Translations under genes and position numbers: made by a program
Source: Phormidium tanganyikae FI6-MK23
Lineage (GTDB): Bacteria; Cyanobacteriota; Cyanobacteriia; Leptolyngbyales; Leptolyngbyaceae
Length of the DNA stretch: 64,000 nt
Assembly (NCBI GenBank): GCA_019359175.1
Contig: JAHHHU010000012.1
Location: forward strand, 108,597 to 172,596
Reading direction: 5' to 3'
In this document: piece by piece, positions 27,282-35,014 of the stretch
Numbering within the stretch: the stretch's first letter is position 1
Layout of the letters: every line of letters begins with the position of its first letter
The notes under the pieces: model-generated
Told to the model about the DNA's origin: nothing
What the model saw: the letters and a program-made list of their open reading frames with translations, nothing else
Databases searched by the model: none

Positions 27282-27798
27282 AATTGCCGAACTGCTTAAA
27301 ACAAATTCTGCTCATGCACTGCCGGAATTAATGGAGGCGATCGCGCAATGCTTAAACACCGATCGCTGTTTCCTTTACCTGCGTGATCCGAAAACTCGTC
27401 TCGGTCGGGTTCCCTTCTGCTGGACTCGTAGCCGGGAAGTTCCGACCGTTTACGATGAAGACTGGAAGCCCGAACCCGAATCGCTGCCCGATGAAGATCC
27501 AATGTTTGCTGCGGCTCTCGCGACGAAGCCTTCAATCTTTGTCGAAGATGTCACGACGGCAAGTTCTGATGTATTAAACGCAGAATTCGAGCGTGAGAAC
27601 TTTGGACACCGGGCATTGATTCACGGGCATCTTTGCTACGATGACCAGCTTTGGGGCGTATTGCAGCCCTGTTTAATGAATCAATCGCGAGTCTGGACAG
27701 ACGAAGAACGATCGATTTTTAGCCAAATTGTAGACAAGATTACCCCAATCGCTGTTCAGTACATTGAACAACAAGCGAAAAATCCCCCAGAAGAATGA
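27271..27798 (+). CDS. Stand-alone GAF-domain protein
   Basis: A 175-residue protein consisting of a single GAF domain: LMEAIAQCLNTDRCFLYLRDP at the start, then FVEDVTTASSDVLNAEFE, and HGHLCYDDQLWGVLQPCLMNQSRVW, the usual core strands and helix. There is no Cys in the position used for covalent bilin attachment that I can recognise as a phytochrome or CBCR signature, so a small ligand or protein interaction is more likely. It overlaps DUF3891 by 11 bases and sits 74 bases before a receiver-kinase gene, suggesting a three-gene signalling unit. Confidence 0.85.
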   Translation: MSPEIAELLKTNSAHALPELMEAIAQCLNTDRCFLYLRDPKTRLGRVPFCWTRSREVPTVYDEDWKPEPESLPDEDPMFAAALATKPSIFVEDVTTASSDVLNAEFERENFGHRALIHGHLCYDDQLWGVLQPCLMNQSRVWTDEERSIFSQIVDKITPIAVQYIEQQAKNPPEE

Positions 27799-27872
27799 GG
27801 TGCAGGGTTACAAAAGTCGTGTTTATTACATTTGATAACCCCGAATGACTCTGCCCATCGCAGGTGGATTGC

Positions 27873-28982
27873 ATGAACCACTCCCCTTTCACCCAATCCC
27901 GCACGATCGATCGCATTCTTGTGGTTGACGATACACCCGATAATTGTCTGCTGATTCAAGCAATCTTGCAGGATGAAGGATACCAGGTTGAACTGGCGGA
28001 CAGCGGCAAGGAAGCTTTACGAATCATTGAGCAGTCACCGCCGGATCTGGTGTTGCTGGATGTGATGATGCCGGGAATGGATGGCTATGAAGTCACCCGC
28101 CGGATTCGCGCGAATGCTTCACTGCCGTTTATGCCGATTTTGCTGACGACAGCATACGATCAGCCGAGCGTCGCTCAAGGTCTAGACACGGGTGCGGATG
28201 ATTTTATTCGCAAGCCTGTTCACTTTGATGAATTGTTAGCGAGAGTCCGCGCTCTGCTTCGTTTAAAGCACAGTGTGGACGAGCGCGATCAGATTGCCCG
28301 TCAGCGAGAAGATTTTGTTTCCCGACTGACGCACGATTTAAGAACGCCGCTAGTCGCTGCCGATCGAATGTTGAATCTAATGTCTCAAGGGGCGTTAGGT
28401 GAACTTTCTGGTGATGTGAATGATGCGATCGGAACAATGATCCGCAGCAATGCGAATCTGCTAACGATGGTGAATACGCTCCTAGAAGTGTACCGCTACG
28501 AGGCAGGACGAAAGACCCTAATATTTTCGCCTGTGAACTTAGCGGAACTGGCTCAAGAAGTCGTAAAAGAACTTTCGCCGCTTGCGATCGATAAACATCT
28601 ATCCCTGAAGCTAGAATTCAGCGAGGGTGAAAACTTTACTGCAAAAGGCGATCGTTTAGAGCTTTATCGCGTGATGACCAATCTCATCGGAAACGCGATC
28701 AAGTTCACGGATGAAGGTGCTGTTACAGTTCGTTTGATTAAAGTCGATACGGGCTTAGTTCCTGCAATTAAGCTTGAGGTTCAGGACACGGGATCTGGAA
28801 TTTCAGAAAGTGATCGAGCGAGTTTGTTTGAGAGCTTTAATCCTGGGAAACATAAGCGATCAGGTAGTGGATTAGGATTACACCTCACTCGTCGAATTGT
28901 AGAAGCGCACAATGGCAGAATTAACGTAACGACGGAACTTGATAAGGGAAGTACGTTCACGGTTTATTTACCAACCCATTAG
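27873..28982 (+). CDS. Hybrid receiver-histidine kinase (REC-HisKA-HATPase)
   Basis: About 369 residues. An N-terminal receiver domain shows RILVVDDTPDN, LVLLDVMMPGMDGYE (phospho-acceptor Asp) and KPVHFDEL. After a short linker comes the HisKA box REDFVSRLTHDLRTPL and an HATPase domain with NLIGNAIKFTDEG (N-box), VQDTGSGISESDR (G1) and GSGLGLHLTRRIVEAH (G2). The protein is soluble. The REC-first order is common in cyanobacteria, where the receiver modulates the attached kinase. The track start is GTG at 27864; the ATG at 27873 has AGGTGG at proper spacing. The output partner is not encoded nearby. A long inverted repeat follows. Confidence 0.92.
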   Translation: MNHSPFTQSRTIDRILVVDDTPDNCLLIQAILQDEGYQVELADSGKEALRIIEQSPPDLVLLDVMMPGMDGYEVTRRIRANASLPFMPILLTTAYDQPSVAQGLDTGADDFIRKPVHFDELLARVRALLRLKHSVDERDQIARQREDFVSRLTHDLRTPLVAADRMLNLMSQGALGELSGDVNDAIGTMIRSNANLLTMVNTLLEVYRYEAGRKTLIFSPVNLAELAQEVVKELSPLAIDKHLSLKLEFSEGENFTAKGDRLELYRVMTNLIGNAIKFTDEGAVTVRLIKVDTGLVPAIKLEVQDTGSGISESDRASLFESFNPGKHKRSGSGLGLHLTRRIVEAHNGRINVTTELDKGSTFTVYLPTH

Positions 28983-29025
28983 AGCGCTCTTCTCGCTGAA
29001 AACTCTGCCTGAACTATACTCGATC

Positions 29026-29069
29026 GTAGCTACCTTAATCGCGGTTATTTCAGCGATTAAGGTAGCTAC
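29026..29069. terminator. Perfect 17-bp inverted repeat between convergent genes
   Basis: GTAGCTACCTTAATCGC and GCGATTAAGGTAGCTAC pair perfectly around a 10-base loop. It lies 43 bases after the kinase stop and 3 bases before the ctaB stop, so it most simply acts as a bidirectional terminator. Unlike standard intrinsic terminators, no T-run follows on either strand. It could also be a copy of a dispersed palindromic repeat. Confidence 0.6.
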
Positions 29070-29072
29070 AAC

Positions 29073-30044
29073 TTAGAATACGGTTCCAACGACTACTTGA
29101 ATCTGTTGGACAATCACGCTTACAACTTGTCGCGTTGCAGGTAATGAATCAATCCCCATTCCCGCACACAGCAGCATCATGTACAGAATTGAATACTTGA
29201 ACGTCGAGCGAGCCACCATCAGATCTGACGGAGCCTGCATCAAATCCCAAGCTTTCTGCACAAAAATTCCACCGAGTAAAAGCGCGATCGCAGCATATAC
29301 CGCACCCATGACGTGCAGCGGATAGACCAACAATAGCGACACCGGAATCAAAGCCAGCGTGTAGTAGAAAATCTGCTTACTCGTCGGTTCATTGCCATTG
29401 ACCACAGGCAGCATCGGGACACCCACTTTCGCATAATCTTCGCGAATCAGAATCGCCAATGCCCAGAAGTGCGGAGGAGTCCAGAGAAAGACGATCGCAA
29501 ACAGCACCCAAGCTGCCCAGCTTAGATCGCCCGTTACCGCAGCCCAGCCGACTAACGGCGGAATCGCACCCGCAGCACCACCGATCACAATGTTCTGAGT
29601 GCTATGACGTTTCAGCCAATGCGTGTAAACGACAACATAAAAGAAAATGCCCGACATTGCCAAACAAGCACTGAGCAGATTAGCGAAGTATGTTAGCAAT
29701 CCAAAGGAAGTTACCGCTAATACGATCGCAAAGAGCAACGCATCGCGGGGACTCACTCGACCCGAAGGAAGCGGACGGCTGCGAGTGCGCTCCATGATGT
29801 AATCGATATCTCGATCGTACAAACAGTTAATCGTGTTCGCTGATCCTGACGCAAATGCACCACTGATCAACGTCACGATCAACAATACCGGATCAACTTG
29901 TCCTTGAGCCGCAATCCACATTCCGCCCGCCGTGGTAATCAGGAGCAGTATGATGATGCGAGGCTTTGTGAGTTGCCAGTAGCTTTTAATGACTTGTAGA
30001 AAATCTTGATTGTGGCGAATTACGCCTGTTACTGAATTTTGCAT
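29073..30044 (-). CDS. ctaB: Heme O synthase (protoheme IX farnesyltransferase)
   Basis: A 323-residue UbiA-family membrane enzyme that farnesylates heme B to heme O for the terminal oxidase. [20 protein letters not shown] leads, followed by the first Asp-rich motif [23 protein letters not shown] (N-x3-D-x3-D). The second Asp-containing region is [28 protein letters not shown], a block diagnostic of CtaB. About nine hydrophobic helices are visible. It follows ctaA by 33 bases on the same strand, so the two form a heme A biosynthesis operon, placed divergently to the oxidase subunits they serve. Confidence 0.96.
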   Translation of the reverse strand: MQNSVTGVIRHNQDFLQVIKSYWQLTKPRIIILLLITTAGGMWIAAQGQVDPVLLIVTLISGAFASGSANTINCLYDRDIDYIMERTRSRPLPSGRVSPRDALLFAIVLAVTSFGLLTYFANLLSACLAMSGIFFYVVVYTHWLKRHSTQNIVIGGAAGAIPPLVGWAAVTGDLSWAAWVLFAIVFLWTPPHFWALAILIREDYAKVGVPMLPVVNGNEPTSKQIFYYTLALIPVSLLLVYPLHVMGAVYAAIALLLGGIFVQKAWDLMQAPSDLMVARSTFKYSILYMMLLCAGMGIDSLPATRQVVSVIVQQIQVVVGTVF

Positions 30045-30077
30045 TTTTATCTTCGGTCAAACGAGAGAGCAGGAAAG

Positions 30078-31004
30078 TTAGGCTTCAACTTTGACGATCT
30101 GACCCTCAGCAGAGTCACGCAAAGCTAACACTGTAAAGACAAGTAATGTTCCAAGTAAGGCGGCTCCGGTAGCTTGGTGGGCAACGGTGAGGGGTTCTAC
30201 TTGGAGCCGTAAACGGAATGTTGCAACACCCAAAGTGATTTGAAGAACTAGCAGCAATCCAGCAACATTGATGAGGCGACGAAGTAAAGGATGAAGTGCA
30301 GGAGTGCGCCAAGCCAGAATCACTAAGGCGAGAACAGAGAGCGTTGGAGGGACAATGCCCGCAATGTGACTATTCATGATTGTACACAACTGCGATTGTC
30401 CGAAGCATTGATGTAACGCCCACTGCGACGAAACCAAGCCTCCTAAGATGCTTTGAAAGTAGACAAATCCGGTTGCGGCGATTCCAACTAGCCGAAGTTT
30501 TCCAACTGTTCCTGTTCCTTGATAGGGAAGCAGCATTGTTCCGATCGCTAAAAGCGCACTGAAGAACAATAATCCTGTTCCCAAGTGCGCTGTCACAATA
30601 TCGAAACGGAGAAGTTGCGTCACGGTTAAACCGCCCAAAACGCCTTGAAATACAACTAAAAATAGAGCAAACAAAGTCGCCCAAGGTGTCCACTTCGGCA
30701 AATCGCGACGGAACCAATAGGAAACCGCAACAAGCGCGATCGCACCAAACCCGATCGTGGTCGCAATCAATCGATGAAACCACTCTAGAAACACTTCGAG
30801 GTTCATCTGGTCGCGCGGCACAATCTCCCCGTAGCACAGGGGCCAATCTGGACAAGACAAGCCTGCATTCATCACCCGTGTCGCACTGCCCAGCGCCATC
30901 AGAAACAGCGTCGAGAACGCCAGAGCAAAAACGAGGCGGGTAATCCAACTGCGAGCCTGAGTCGGATGAGAAATCGTAGAGGGATTAAACAATGAATCAG
31001 ACAT
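30078..31004 (-). CDS. ctaA: Heme A synthase (COX15/CtaA family)
   Basis: A 308-residue polytopic protein with about eight membrane helices that oxidises the C8 methyl of heme O. MALGSATRVMNAGLSCPDWPLCYGE is the conserved first loop, with the Cys pair, and EWFHRLIATTIGF, VTAHLGTGLLFF and VAHQATGAALLG hold the His ligands for two hemes. The second Cys pair lies in ALHQCFGQSQLCTIMNSHIAG. Length is normal. Upstream of ctaB by 33 bases. About 400 bases separate it from the divergent ctaC, where the promoters of both units must lie. Confidence 0.95.
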   Translation of the reverse strand: MSDSLFNPSTISHPTQARSWITRLVFALAFSTLFLMALGSATRVMNAGLSCPDWPLCYGEIVPRDQMNLEVFLEWFHRLIATTIGFGAIALVAVSYWFRRDLPKWTPWATLFALFLVVFQGVLGGLTVTQLLRFDIVTAHLGTGLLFFSALLAIGTMLLPYQGTGTVGKLRLVGIAATGFVYFQSILGGLVSSQWALHQCFGQSQLCTIMNSHIAGIVPPTLSVLALVILAWRTPALHPLLRRLINVAGLLLVLQITLGVATFRLRLQVEPLTVAHQATGAALLGTLLVFTVLALRDSAEGQIVKVEA

Positions 31005-31408
31005 AATTAGTTCCGAAAAGCGGATAGTAGTTCCTTAGAAATAAAAGTTCATCGATCGCGGAGCATCTGCTCTAGGTTCTACTTTAATGACGTAATCTCC
31101 GATTGGGGTCGAGTTTTGGAAATTCTTCGGATTTCAGCAAAACCAAAACCACACCGCATCGCTCTCAGGCTCGATCCCAAAAAAAACATTAAACTTTAAG
31201 GTTTTCGATCGCCCTTTTCGAGAAACCTGCCCTAACGTGGAGGAAGACTAGATTGGATTAACAAGCGTTCTCGAAAATACAGTTTCCTCTGAGCGTCGGA
31301 ATTTTTGTCATAGCGGCAACTAGCAGCATCGATCTCTACCCAAATGCTGTTTACCCAATATCCAGAATCTAGAACCCTTGAAGTAGTTATAGGCAAGATT
31401 GGTGAGCC
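31005..31408. promoter_or_regulatory. Divergent ctaA / ctaC intergenic region
   Basis: About 400 bases between the heme A genes and the oxidase subunit genes. It is AT-rich around 31170-31210 and contains an A8 run. No promoter pair or palindrome can be assigned with confidence. The 64-codon minus ORF crossing it (31232-31426) shows no coding character. Confidence 0.35.
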
Positions 31409-32479
31409 GTGAACATTCCTAGTCAAATTTCAACTCTCCTCGCGGGTATCGTTCTGACGCTCGTAAGCCTGTGGTACGGTCAGAACCACAATCTGCTCCC
31501 TGTGGCAGCGTCCGAGGCAGCCCCGCTGATTGATAAGTTGTTTAATGCAATGCTGACGATCGGCACTGGCATTTTTCTACTCGTCAGCTTTGTGCTGATT
31601 TATTCTTCCTTTCGCTTTCAGCGAGAGCCAGGTGATCTGAGTGATGGCCCTCCAGTGCATGGCAACATTCCACTCGAAATTCTTTGGACAGCAATCCCTG
31701 CCGTGATCGTGCTGGGAATTTCAGTGTTTAGCTTTGAAATTTACAACACTGAAGGCGGAATGAATCCGATGGATCATTCGATGGCGGCGCATGGAAAACA
31801 GCAGCATCAAGTTGCTCATGTACGTGGAGCCGCGATCGCTGCCCCGTTGATCGCGCAAGCTGACCCCAATCAGGCAAAGACTGAAGAAGTGCGGGAGAAC
31901 GCGGCGACAAGAGCGATCGAGGAAGATATTCCTGCTCGTCGTGATGCTCCGGCAAATGGAATTGTTTCCCCGAAAGCGGGTTCGATTTCCCCGGCAAATA
32001 GACAAGAACCACTTGTAATCAACGCAGCAGGAATGCAGTACGCCTGGTTGTTTACCTATCCAGATGAAATTATTGTAGGTGAGCTACACTTGCCTGTGGG
32101 TCGTCCGGTCGTGATGAACATCACTGCGAATGATGTAATTCATGCGTTTTGGGTTCCAGAGTTCCGATTGAAGCAAGACGCAGTTCCGGGACGACAATCT
32201 GAAATTCGCTTTACCCCGACGGTCGAAGGCGATTATCCCGTGATCTGTGCGGAACTGTGCGGTGCGTATCATGGAGCCATGAGATCTCATGTGGTGGTGG
32301 AATCGCCGGAAGCTTATGAAACGTGGTTACAGAGCATGAAAGTGGCTCAGGCGGATGAAAGCGATCTTAGAGTTGCCCTCAATCCTGCTCAGATGACCGA
32401 TACCGAATATCTCGCGCCTTACGCTCAGAAAACCGGTGTGACTCCTGAAATGCTCAATCACCTTCATCCGATGAGCTGA
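31409..32479 (+). CDS. ctaC: Cytochrome c oxidase subunit II
   Basis: A 356-residue subunit with two N-terminal membrane helices (about 8-25 and 50-68, with a further hydrophobic segment 92-110) and a periplasmic/lumenal cupredoxin domain. The CuA ligands are all present: His245 (VIHAFWVP), Cys280, Glu282, Cys284, His288 and Met291 (CAELCGAYHGAM). Between the second helix and the cupredoxin core lies an unusual low-complexity insert, about residues 117-200, that begins with a His/Met-rich run (MDHSMAAHGKQQHQVAH). The start codon is GTG; the following MNIPSQISTLL fits other cyanobacterial CtaC proteins. First gene of ctaCDE. Confidence 0.95.
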   Translation: MNIPSQISTLLAGIVLTLVSLWYGQNHNLLPVAASEAAPLIDKLFNAMLTIGTGIFLLVSFVLIYSSFRFQREPGDLSDGPPVHGNIPLEILWTAIPAVIVLGISVFSFEIYNTEGGMNPMDHSMAAHGKQQHQVAHVRGAAIAAPLIAQADPNQAKTEEVRENAATRAIEEDIPARRDAPANGIVSPKAGSISPANRQEPLVINAAGMQYAWLFTYPDEIIVGELHLPVGRPVVMNITANDVIHAFWVPEFRLKQDAVPGRQSEIRFTPTVEGDYPVICAELCGAYHGAMRSHVVVESPEAYETWLQSMKVAQADESDLRVALNPAQMTDTEYLAPYAQKTGVTPEMLNHLHPMS

Positions 32480-32523
32480 CTTCTGCTCTGAACTGGAGCC
32501 GCTCTTTTTCTTAATACTTTGCT

Positions 32524-34284
32524 ATGACACAAGCAGCCCAAATTCAAGAACAAGCAAATCTCCCCGCTCACGGTCAAGAACCGGGAGATTGGAAACGCTA
32601 TTTTAGTTTTAGTTCTGACCACAAAGTGATCGGGATTCAATACCTGGTCACGACTTTCGCCTTTTATCTGATCGGCGGCGTGTTGGCGACAATGGTTCGG
32701 ACAGAGTTAGCGACTCCAGAATCCGACTTTGTGAGCCGCGAAGTTTATAACAGTTTGTTCACGGTTCACGCGACGGTGATGATCTTTCTGTGGATTGTGC
32801 CTGCGGGAACTGGAGGCTTTGGAAATTATCTTGTGCCATTGATGATCGGGGCGCGAGATATGGCGTTTCCGAAGCTCAACGCATTGGCATTCTGGATTAT
32901 TCCGCCTGCTGGGATTATGTTGCTCAGTAGTTTCTTGGTTGGTGCGCCAGGAGCTGGATGGACGAACTATCCGCCATTAAGTTTGATCAGTGGGAAAGCT
33001 GGAGAAATGATCTGGATTCTCAGCGTTTTGTTGCTGGGAACTTCGTCGATTTTGGCGGCAGTGAACTTTCTCGTCACGATCTGGAAGATGCGAGTACCAG
33101 GAATGGGCTGGAATCAGATGCCGCTCTTTTGTTGGGCAATGTTCTCAACTTCGATCTTGGTGCTGATTGCGACTCCAGTATTGGCTGGCGCATTGATTCT
33201 GCTGTCGTTTGATGTGCTGATTGGTACGTCGTTCTTCAATCCCACAGGTGGCGGCGATCCGATCGTATATCAGCACTTGTTCTGGTTCTACTCGCATCCA
33301 GCCGTGTACATCATGATCTTGCCTGTGTTCGGCATGATCTCAGATATCATCTCTGTTCACGCGCGGAAGCCGATTTTCGGATATAAAGCGATCGCTTATT
33401 CCAGTCTCGCAATTTGCGGCTTGGGCTTGATCGTATGGGTTCACCATATGTTCACCAGTGGAACACCGCCCTGGATGCGGATGTTCTTCATGATCACAAC
33501 GATGATCATTGCCGTCCCGACGGGGATCAAGATCTTTAGCTGGCTGGCAACGCTTTGGGGCGGGAAATTGGACGGCAGTTCAGCATTACTATTTGCGATG
33601 GGATTTATCTCCCTCTTCGTGGTAGGCGGTATTAGCGGCGTAATGGTCGCATCTGTTCCATTTGATATTCACGTTCACGATACTTACTTTATTGTTGCTC
33701 ACCTGCACTATGTGCTATTTGGTGGCAGCGTCTTTGGACTGTATGCCGGGTTCTACCACTGGTTCCCGAAGATTACAGGACGAATGATGAATGAGACTTG
33801 GGGCAAGGTTCACTTTTGGTTGAGCTTTGTTGGGTTTAACTTAGCCTTCATGCCGATGCACAAGTTGGGCTTGGAAGGAATGAACCGTCGGATTGCTGAG
33901 TATGATCCCAAGTTTGCGACGTTGAATTTGATTTGTACGATTGGTGCTTTTCTGCTGGCGATTTCGACGATTCCGTTCATCGTGAATGCGGCGTGGAGTT
34001 GGTTACGGGGTGAGCCTGCGGGTGATAATCCTTGGCGTGGTTTGACGCTGGAATGGATGACGACTTCGCCGCCTCCGGTTGAAAACTTTGATGCTGATCC
34101 GGTGCTGGCAACAGGCCCTTACGATTACGGTATGGGTTCTCGATCGACTGAAGTTGATGTCCCATTCTCGGATGCAAGTGATCCAGCACTTTCTGCTGGG
34201 CCGAGTTCGACTTTGAGAGCAAAACCTGATCCAGTCGTCGCGGCAAATCCAAGCGATCGAGGAACCGAAAGCAACAATCGATAA
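32524..34284 (+). CDS. ctaD: Cytochrome c oxidase subunit I
   Basis: A 586-residue, twelve-helix catalytic subunit of aa3-type oxidase. FTVHATVMIFLWIVPAG carries a low-spin heme ligand, WFYSHPAVYIMILP gives the CuB His and its cross-linked Tyr, and FDIHVHDTYFIVAHLHYVLFGG holds the remaining heme ligands. FTSGTPPWM follows the CuB His pair (WVHHMF). The last 80 residues (from about 505) are a Pro/Ser-rich tail (TSPPPVENFDADPV onward) typical of cyanobacterial CtaD but poorly conserved. It follows ctaC by 44 bases. A small hairpin at 34291-34317 separates it from ctaE and may set subunit ratios. Confidence 0.97.
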   Translation: MTQAAQIQEQANLPAHGQEPGDWKRYFSFSSDHKVIGIQYLVTTFAFYLIGGVLATMVRTELATPESDFVSREVYNSLFTVHATVMIFLWIVPAGTGGFGNYLVPLMIGARDMAFPKLNALAFWIIPPAGIMLLSSFLVGAPGAGWTNYPPLSLISGKAGEMIWILSVLLLGTSSILAAVNFLVTIWKMRVPGMGWNQMPLFCWAMFSTSILVLIATPVLAGALILLSFDVLIGTSFFNPTGGGDPIVYQHLFWFYSHPAVYIMILPVFGMISDIISVHARKPIFGYKAIAYSSLAICGLGLIVWVHHMFTSGTPPWMRMFFMITTMIIAVPTGIKIFSWLATLWGGKLDGSSALLFAMGFISLFVVGGISGVMVASVPFDIHVHDTYFIVAHLHYVLFGGSVFGLYAGFYHWFPKITGRMMNETWGKVHFWLSFVGFNLAFMPMHKLGLEGMNRRIAEYDPKFATLNLICTIGAFLLAISTIPFIVNAAWSWLRGEPAGDNPWRGLTLEWMTTSPPPVENFDADPVLATGPYDYGMGSRSTEVDVPFSDASDPALSAGPSSTLRAKPDPVVAANPSDRGTESNNR

Positions 34285-34290
34285 ACCCTG

Positions 34291-34317
34291 AAAGGATGAA
34301 GTTAGGCTTCATCCTTT
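34291..34317 (+). terminator. Hairpin between ctaD and ctaE
   Basis: AAAGGATGAAG and CTTCATCCTTT form a perfect 11-bp stem with a 5-base loop, six bases after the ctaD stop. The tail GTCCTTCATTC is not a clean T-run, so partial termination or mRNA processing is more likely than full termination. The ORF track's ctaE start (34296) lies inside this stem. Confidence 0.6.
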
Positions 34318-34337
34318 GTCCTTCATTCTTCAACACC

Positions 34338-34955
34338 ATGACTACTACCGATCCTGCAAAAACTTCTCTCAACTACCACCACGAAGCGACCGCAGAAGCT
34401 CACCATCATGAACACCCAGATCTCCGCATTCCGGGCATCATCGTGTTTCTTGCCGCAGAAGGCATGATCTTTCTGGGTCTATTCATGGCTTATATCGCGT
34501 TTCGCGCCGTAACACCCGTTTGGCCCCCTGAAGGAACACCGAAGCTTGAACTATTACTGCCAGGAATTAACACGGCGATTCTGATTGGAAGTAGCTTTGT
34601 AATTCACAACGCGGATACTGCAATCAAGAAAAATGATGTGAAGGGATTGCGGCTATGGTTTGGAATCACCGCAGCAATGGGTTTGGTGTTCTTAGTCGGT
34701 CAGCTTTATGAGTACTTCCATTTGGAATTTGGGCTGAAGACAAACATTTTTGCCAGCACGTTTTATGTCCTGACGGGATTTCACGGGCTGCACGTTTGTT
34801 TCGGGTTGATTCTAATTTTGGCGGTACTTTGGCGATCGCTAAAACCCAATCACTACAACAGCGAAAAACATTTCGGAGTCGAAGCGGCTGAAATCTATTG
34901 GCACTTTGTCGATGTGATTTGGATTATTTTGTTTTTGCTGCTGTACATTTTGTAG
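34338..34955 (+). CDS. ctaE: Cytochrome c oxidase subunit III
   Basis: About 205 residues with five hydrophobic helices, the shorter bacterial form of COX3. The N-terminus is His-rich (NYHHEATAEAHHHEHPDL). Conserved segments are FLAAEGMIFLGLFMAYIAFR, YVLTGFHGLHVCFGLI and AAEIYWHFVDVIWIILF, the last being diagnostic of the family. The track's ATG at 34296 lies inside the intercistronic hairpin; the ATG at 34338 gives MTTTDPAKTSLNYHHE and normal length, so it is preferred. It completes the ctaCDE set and is closed by a strong terminator. Confidence 0.94.
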   Translation: MTTTDPAKTSLNYHHEATAEAHHHEHPDLRIPGIIVFLAAEGMIFLGLFMAYIAFRAVTPVWPPEGTPKLELLLPGINTAILIGSSFVIHNADTAIKKNDVKGLRLWFGITAAMGLVFLVGQLYEYFHLEFGLKTNIFASTFYVLTGFHGLHVCFGLILILAVLWRSLKPNHYNSEKHFGVEAAEIYWHFVDVIWIILFLLLYIL

Positions 34956-34968
34956 ATTTGATTAGCCT

Positions 34969-35010
34969 AAAAAACGGACAGGGTGATTGGTGTTGCCCCG
35001 TCCGTTTTTT
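34969..35010. terminator. Bidirectional intrinsic terminator between ctaE and nadE
   Basis: AAAAAACGGAC and GTCCGTTTTTT form an 11-bp stem around a 20-base loop (with extra GGG/CCC pairing possible). There are T-runs on both strands, serving the plus-strand ctaE and the minus-strand nadE, whose stop is 4 bases away. Confidence 0.9.
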
Positions 35011-35014
35011 ATTT

